From the NCBI GenBank assembly GCA_015657395.1, contig JADLKI010000008.1:371694-378046 (forward strand): a stretch of 6,353 nt of DNA. Direction: 5' to 3'. The translations under genes were made by a program, and so were the position numbers. Numbering within the stretch: the stretch's first letter is position 1; the number at the start of each line of letters is the position of its first letter. Origin of the DNA: Spirochaetales bacterium (GTDB taxonomy: Bacteria; Spirochaetota; Spirochaetia; Treponematales; Rectinemataceae). Shown here piece by piece: positions 4,986 to 6,353 of this stretch. Under the pieces are notes generated by a model. The model did no database searches. It was not told the origin of the DNA and saw nothing but the letters and a program-made list of their open reading frames with translations.

Positions 4986-5891
4986 CTATTCCTTCAGAGC
5001 CCCCATCGACACACCGGCGGTTATCTGCCTGCGAAATGCGATGTAGAAGAGCAGCATGGGCAGCATGCCGATGACGAGGGCGGCGAACTGTTTTCCGTAA
5101 TCCGAGGACAGGCCGCCCGAAAACTTGTAGATGCCCAGCGGCAGCGATTTGAGGCTCGTTTCGCTCACCAGGATGTTGATCAGTGCAAATTCGTTCCAGA
5201 GAAGAGGAATGTTCAGTATCGACAGAGTCATCGCGATCGGCTTCGACATGCCGACGATGACGGAGCGGAAAATCCGGAAATAGCCTGCCCCGTCGATCTG
5301 GGCGGCTTCGATGATCGCACCGGGAATGCCCCGGATATACTCGGTGCACATGTAGATGCCGACAGGCAGGGCGGAGCCGATATAGATTATCAGGACGCCG
5401 AAGCGCGTGTTGTGGAAAAGGCGGAACTCCCCCGGTCCGATAAGCCCCAGAGATCGCAGAATGTTCCCTATTCCTCTGTCGATGGACGTCACTTCCAGGA
5501 ACAGCGGAACCATGAGCGACTGGATGGTGAGAAGGATGCCTATGATGAAGCTGCCGTAGATAAAGCCGGTAGCCTTCGATTTGATCTTCGCAAAGGCGAA
5601 GCCGGTGAGGAGGGAGAAGAACGTGATTCCGACTGTGGAGCCCAGCGTATACAGTATCGAGTTCCCTATCAGTTTGTCGAATGCGCCTATTCTCCAGGAA
5701 GAGATGTAGTTGTCGAGAGTCCAGTCGATCGGCAGGCCCATCATGTTGGTCCGGAATTCGGTCGTTGTCTTGAATGAATTGAGAAACAGCCACACCAGGG
5801 GGTACACGGTCATGAAGGCGAACACGCCCATCACGATGTATGCCGCCGCTTTTCCCAGAACTGTCCCCGGCCTGATCGATTTTTGATGCAT
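4986..5891 (-). CDS. Carbohydrate ABC transporter permease, MalG/UgpE-like (CUT1 family)
   Basis: A 301-residue inner-membrane permease that would pair with the MalF-like subunit encoded just upstream to form the channel of a sugar or glycerol-phosphate-type importer. About six hydrophobic segments are visible, near 14-37, 76-100, 111-133, 165-185, 218-240 and 268-287. The ATPase-docking EAA loop is at about 184-218 (IEAAQIDGAGYFRIF), although the usual LP after it is replaced by VG. About 20 extra residues lie between the third and fourth segments (roughly 135-162) compared with typical MalG proteins. The start at 5891 is chosen because GGAAGGAG lies 7 nt upstream and only 4 nt separate it from the previous stop. 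A longer reading from 5930 would overlap the upstream gene. It is the last gene of its operon. The substrate cannot be told. Confidence 0.93.
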   Translation of the reverse strand: MHQKSIRPGTVLGKAAAYIVMGVFAFMTVYPLVWLFLNSFKTTTEFRTNMMGLPIDWTLDNYISSWRIGAFDKLIGNSILYTLGSTVGITFFSLLTGFAFAKIKSKATGFIYGSFIIGILLTIQSLMVPLFLEVTSIDRGIGNILRSLGLIGPGEFRLFHNTRFGVLIIYIGSALPVGIYMCTEYIRGIPGAIIEAAQIDGAGYFRIFRSVIVGMSKPIAMTLSILNIPLLWNEFALINILVSETSLKSLPLGIYKFSGGLSSDYGKQFAALVIGMLPMLLFYIAFRRQITAGVSMGALKE

Positions 5892-5895
5892 CGCG

Positions 5896-6353
5896 CTACT
5901 CCTTCCCGCCGAAGCGCCGTTCGAACGCAAACATGAGGGCCACCAGGAGCAAGCTGAAGAGCACGATCATGATGGCGATCGCGTTGGCGAGGGGATAATC
6001 CGGGGCGCCCATAAAGGCCTTGTCGTACATATATATGGAAAGTACCTGCGTGACCCGCGCAGGGCCTCCGCCCGTCATGGCGAGGATGAGGGCGAAACCG
6101 CTCAAGGACCCCGATATGCAGAGAATGGCAGAGTTCGCGATCACTTTGGAAAGGCTCGGGAGCACGATCCTTCCCATGATCTGCATTTCCGAAGCCCCGT
6201 CGATCTGTGCGGCCTCGATGATGCTTCTCTCTATTTTCTGCATATTGGCGAGAAAGATGAGCAGATACGTGCCGACCCACATCCAGAGGGTGACAAAACA
6301 GATCGGAATCATCGCGACATTGTTCCTGGACAGGAAATCGGCATTCCATCGGG
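5896..6353 (-). CDS. Carbohydrate ABC transporter permease, MalF/UgpA-like (5' end outside window)
   Basis: The last 151 residues of an inner-membrane permease are visible; the frame runs open to the window edge, so the internal Met codon at 6312 is not the start. Reading from the edge, the sequence gives RWNADFLSRNNVA, a hydrophobic segment (VTLWMWVGTYLLIFLANMQ) and a canonical EAA loop (IIEAAQIDGASEMQIMGRIVLP), where the ATPase docks. Then comes LAMTGGGPARVTQVLSIYMYDKAF, the signature of MalF/UgpA-type CUT1 permeases, and a last membrane helix ending in FERRFGGKE. It lies 4 nt upstream of the MalG-like gene on the same strand, the usual permease pair order. The substrate-binding protein and any ATPase gene would lie outside the window. 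Confidence 0.93.
   Translation of the reverse strand, partial: RWNADFLSRNNVAMIPICFVTLWMWVGTYLLIFLANMQKIERSIIEAAQIDGASEMQIMGRIVLPSLSKVIANSAILCISGSLSGFALILAMTGGGPARVTQVLSIYMYDKAFMGAPDYPLANAIAIMIVLFSLLLVALMFAFERRFGGKE
5899..5906 (-). promoter_or_regulatory. Shine-Dalgarno site inside the upstream permease gene's last codons
   Basis: On the minus strand GGAAGGAG overlaps the final Gly-Lys-Glu codons of the MalF-like gene and ends 7 nt before the ATG at 5891. It sets the start of the MalG-like gene and indicates close translational coupling of the two permeases. Confidence 0.8.

Noticed and set aside
4944..5777. A 277-codon plus-strand open frame opposite the MalG-like permease
   Set aside because: It is highly charged, lacks a recognisable domain and is the complement of a clear membrane permease gene.
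5892..5930. 13-residue N-terminal extension of the MalG-like permease
   Set aside because: It would overlap the upstream permease gene, while ATG 5891 has GGAAGGAG at ideal spacing.

Overview
The window looks like ordinary chromosomal DNA from a free-living bacterium, probably a Gram-negative anaerobe. This placement is inference from gene content only: a soluble PAS histidine kinase with a NarL-type regulator, an HD-GYP protein, and GC-rich genes separated by AT-rich, purine/pyrimidine-skewed gaps. Synergistota or a Desulfobacterota-like lineage would fit, but no marker gene is present and the assignment is weak. I see no rRNA, tRNA, CRISPR, insertion sequence or phage gene.

Left part (158-2878, + strand): a signalling block. 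A GTG-started cytoplasmic PAS histidine kinase of the HisKA_3/NarX class is followed after 9 nt by a NarL/FixJ response regulator. After a 153-nt pyrimidine-rich gap comes an HD-GYP domain protein, a predicted cyclic-di-GMP phosphodiesterase with an unassigned N-terminal region. The kinase and regulator are almost certainly a cognate pair. The HD-GYP gene may be their output or a co-transcribed partner, but the sequence does not prove this.

Middle part (2879-4903, + strand): a 283-nt AT-rich promoter region with a good sigma-70-like promoter (TTGTTG, 16 nt, TATAAT) in a cluster of inverted repeats. It drives a 490-residue NAD(P)-dependent aldehyde dehydrogenase with all catalytic residues intact. 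After a strong GC-rich hairpin comes a 69-residue DUF1858-like protein, in a frame that is also open throughout the dehydrogenase gene and so easily mis-called.

Right part (4986-6353, - strand): the 3' end of a convergent CUT1-type carbohydrate ABC transporter operon. It holds the C-terminal half of a MalF/UgpA-like permease, then 4 nt further a complete MalG/UgpE-like permease. The substrate-binding protein and any ATPase gene would lie outside the window.

No clearly new system is present. The points most worth a second look are the palindrome-dense aldehyde dehydrogenase promoter, the DUF1858-like protein behind a hairpin, the extra segment in the MalG-like permease, and the HD-GYP protein with its unassigned N-terminus.
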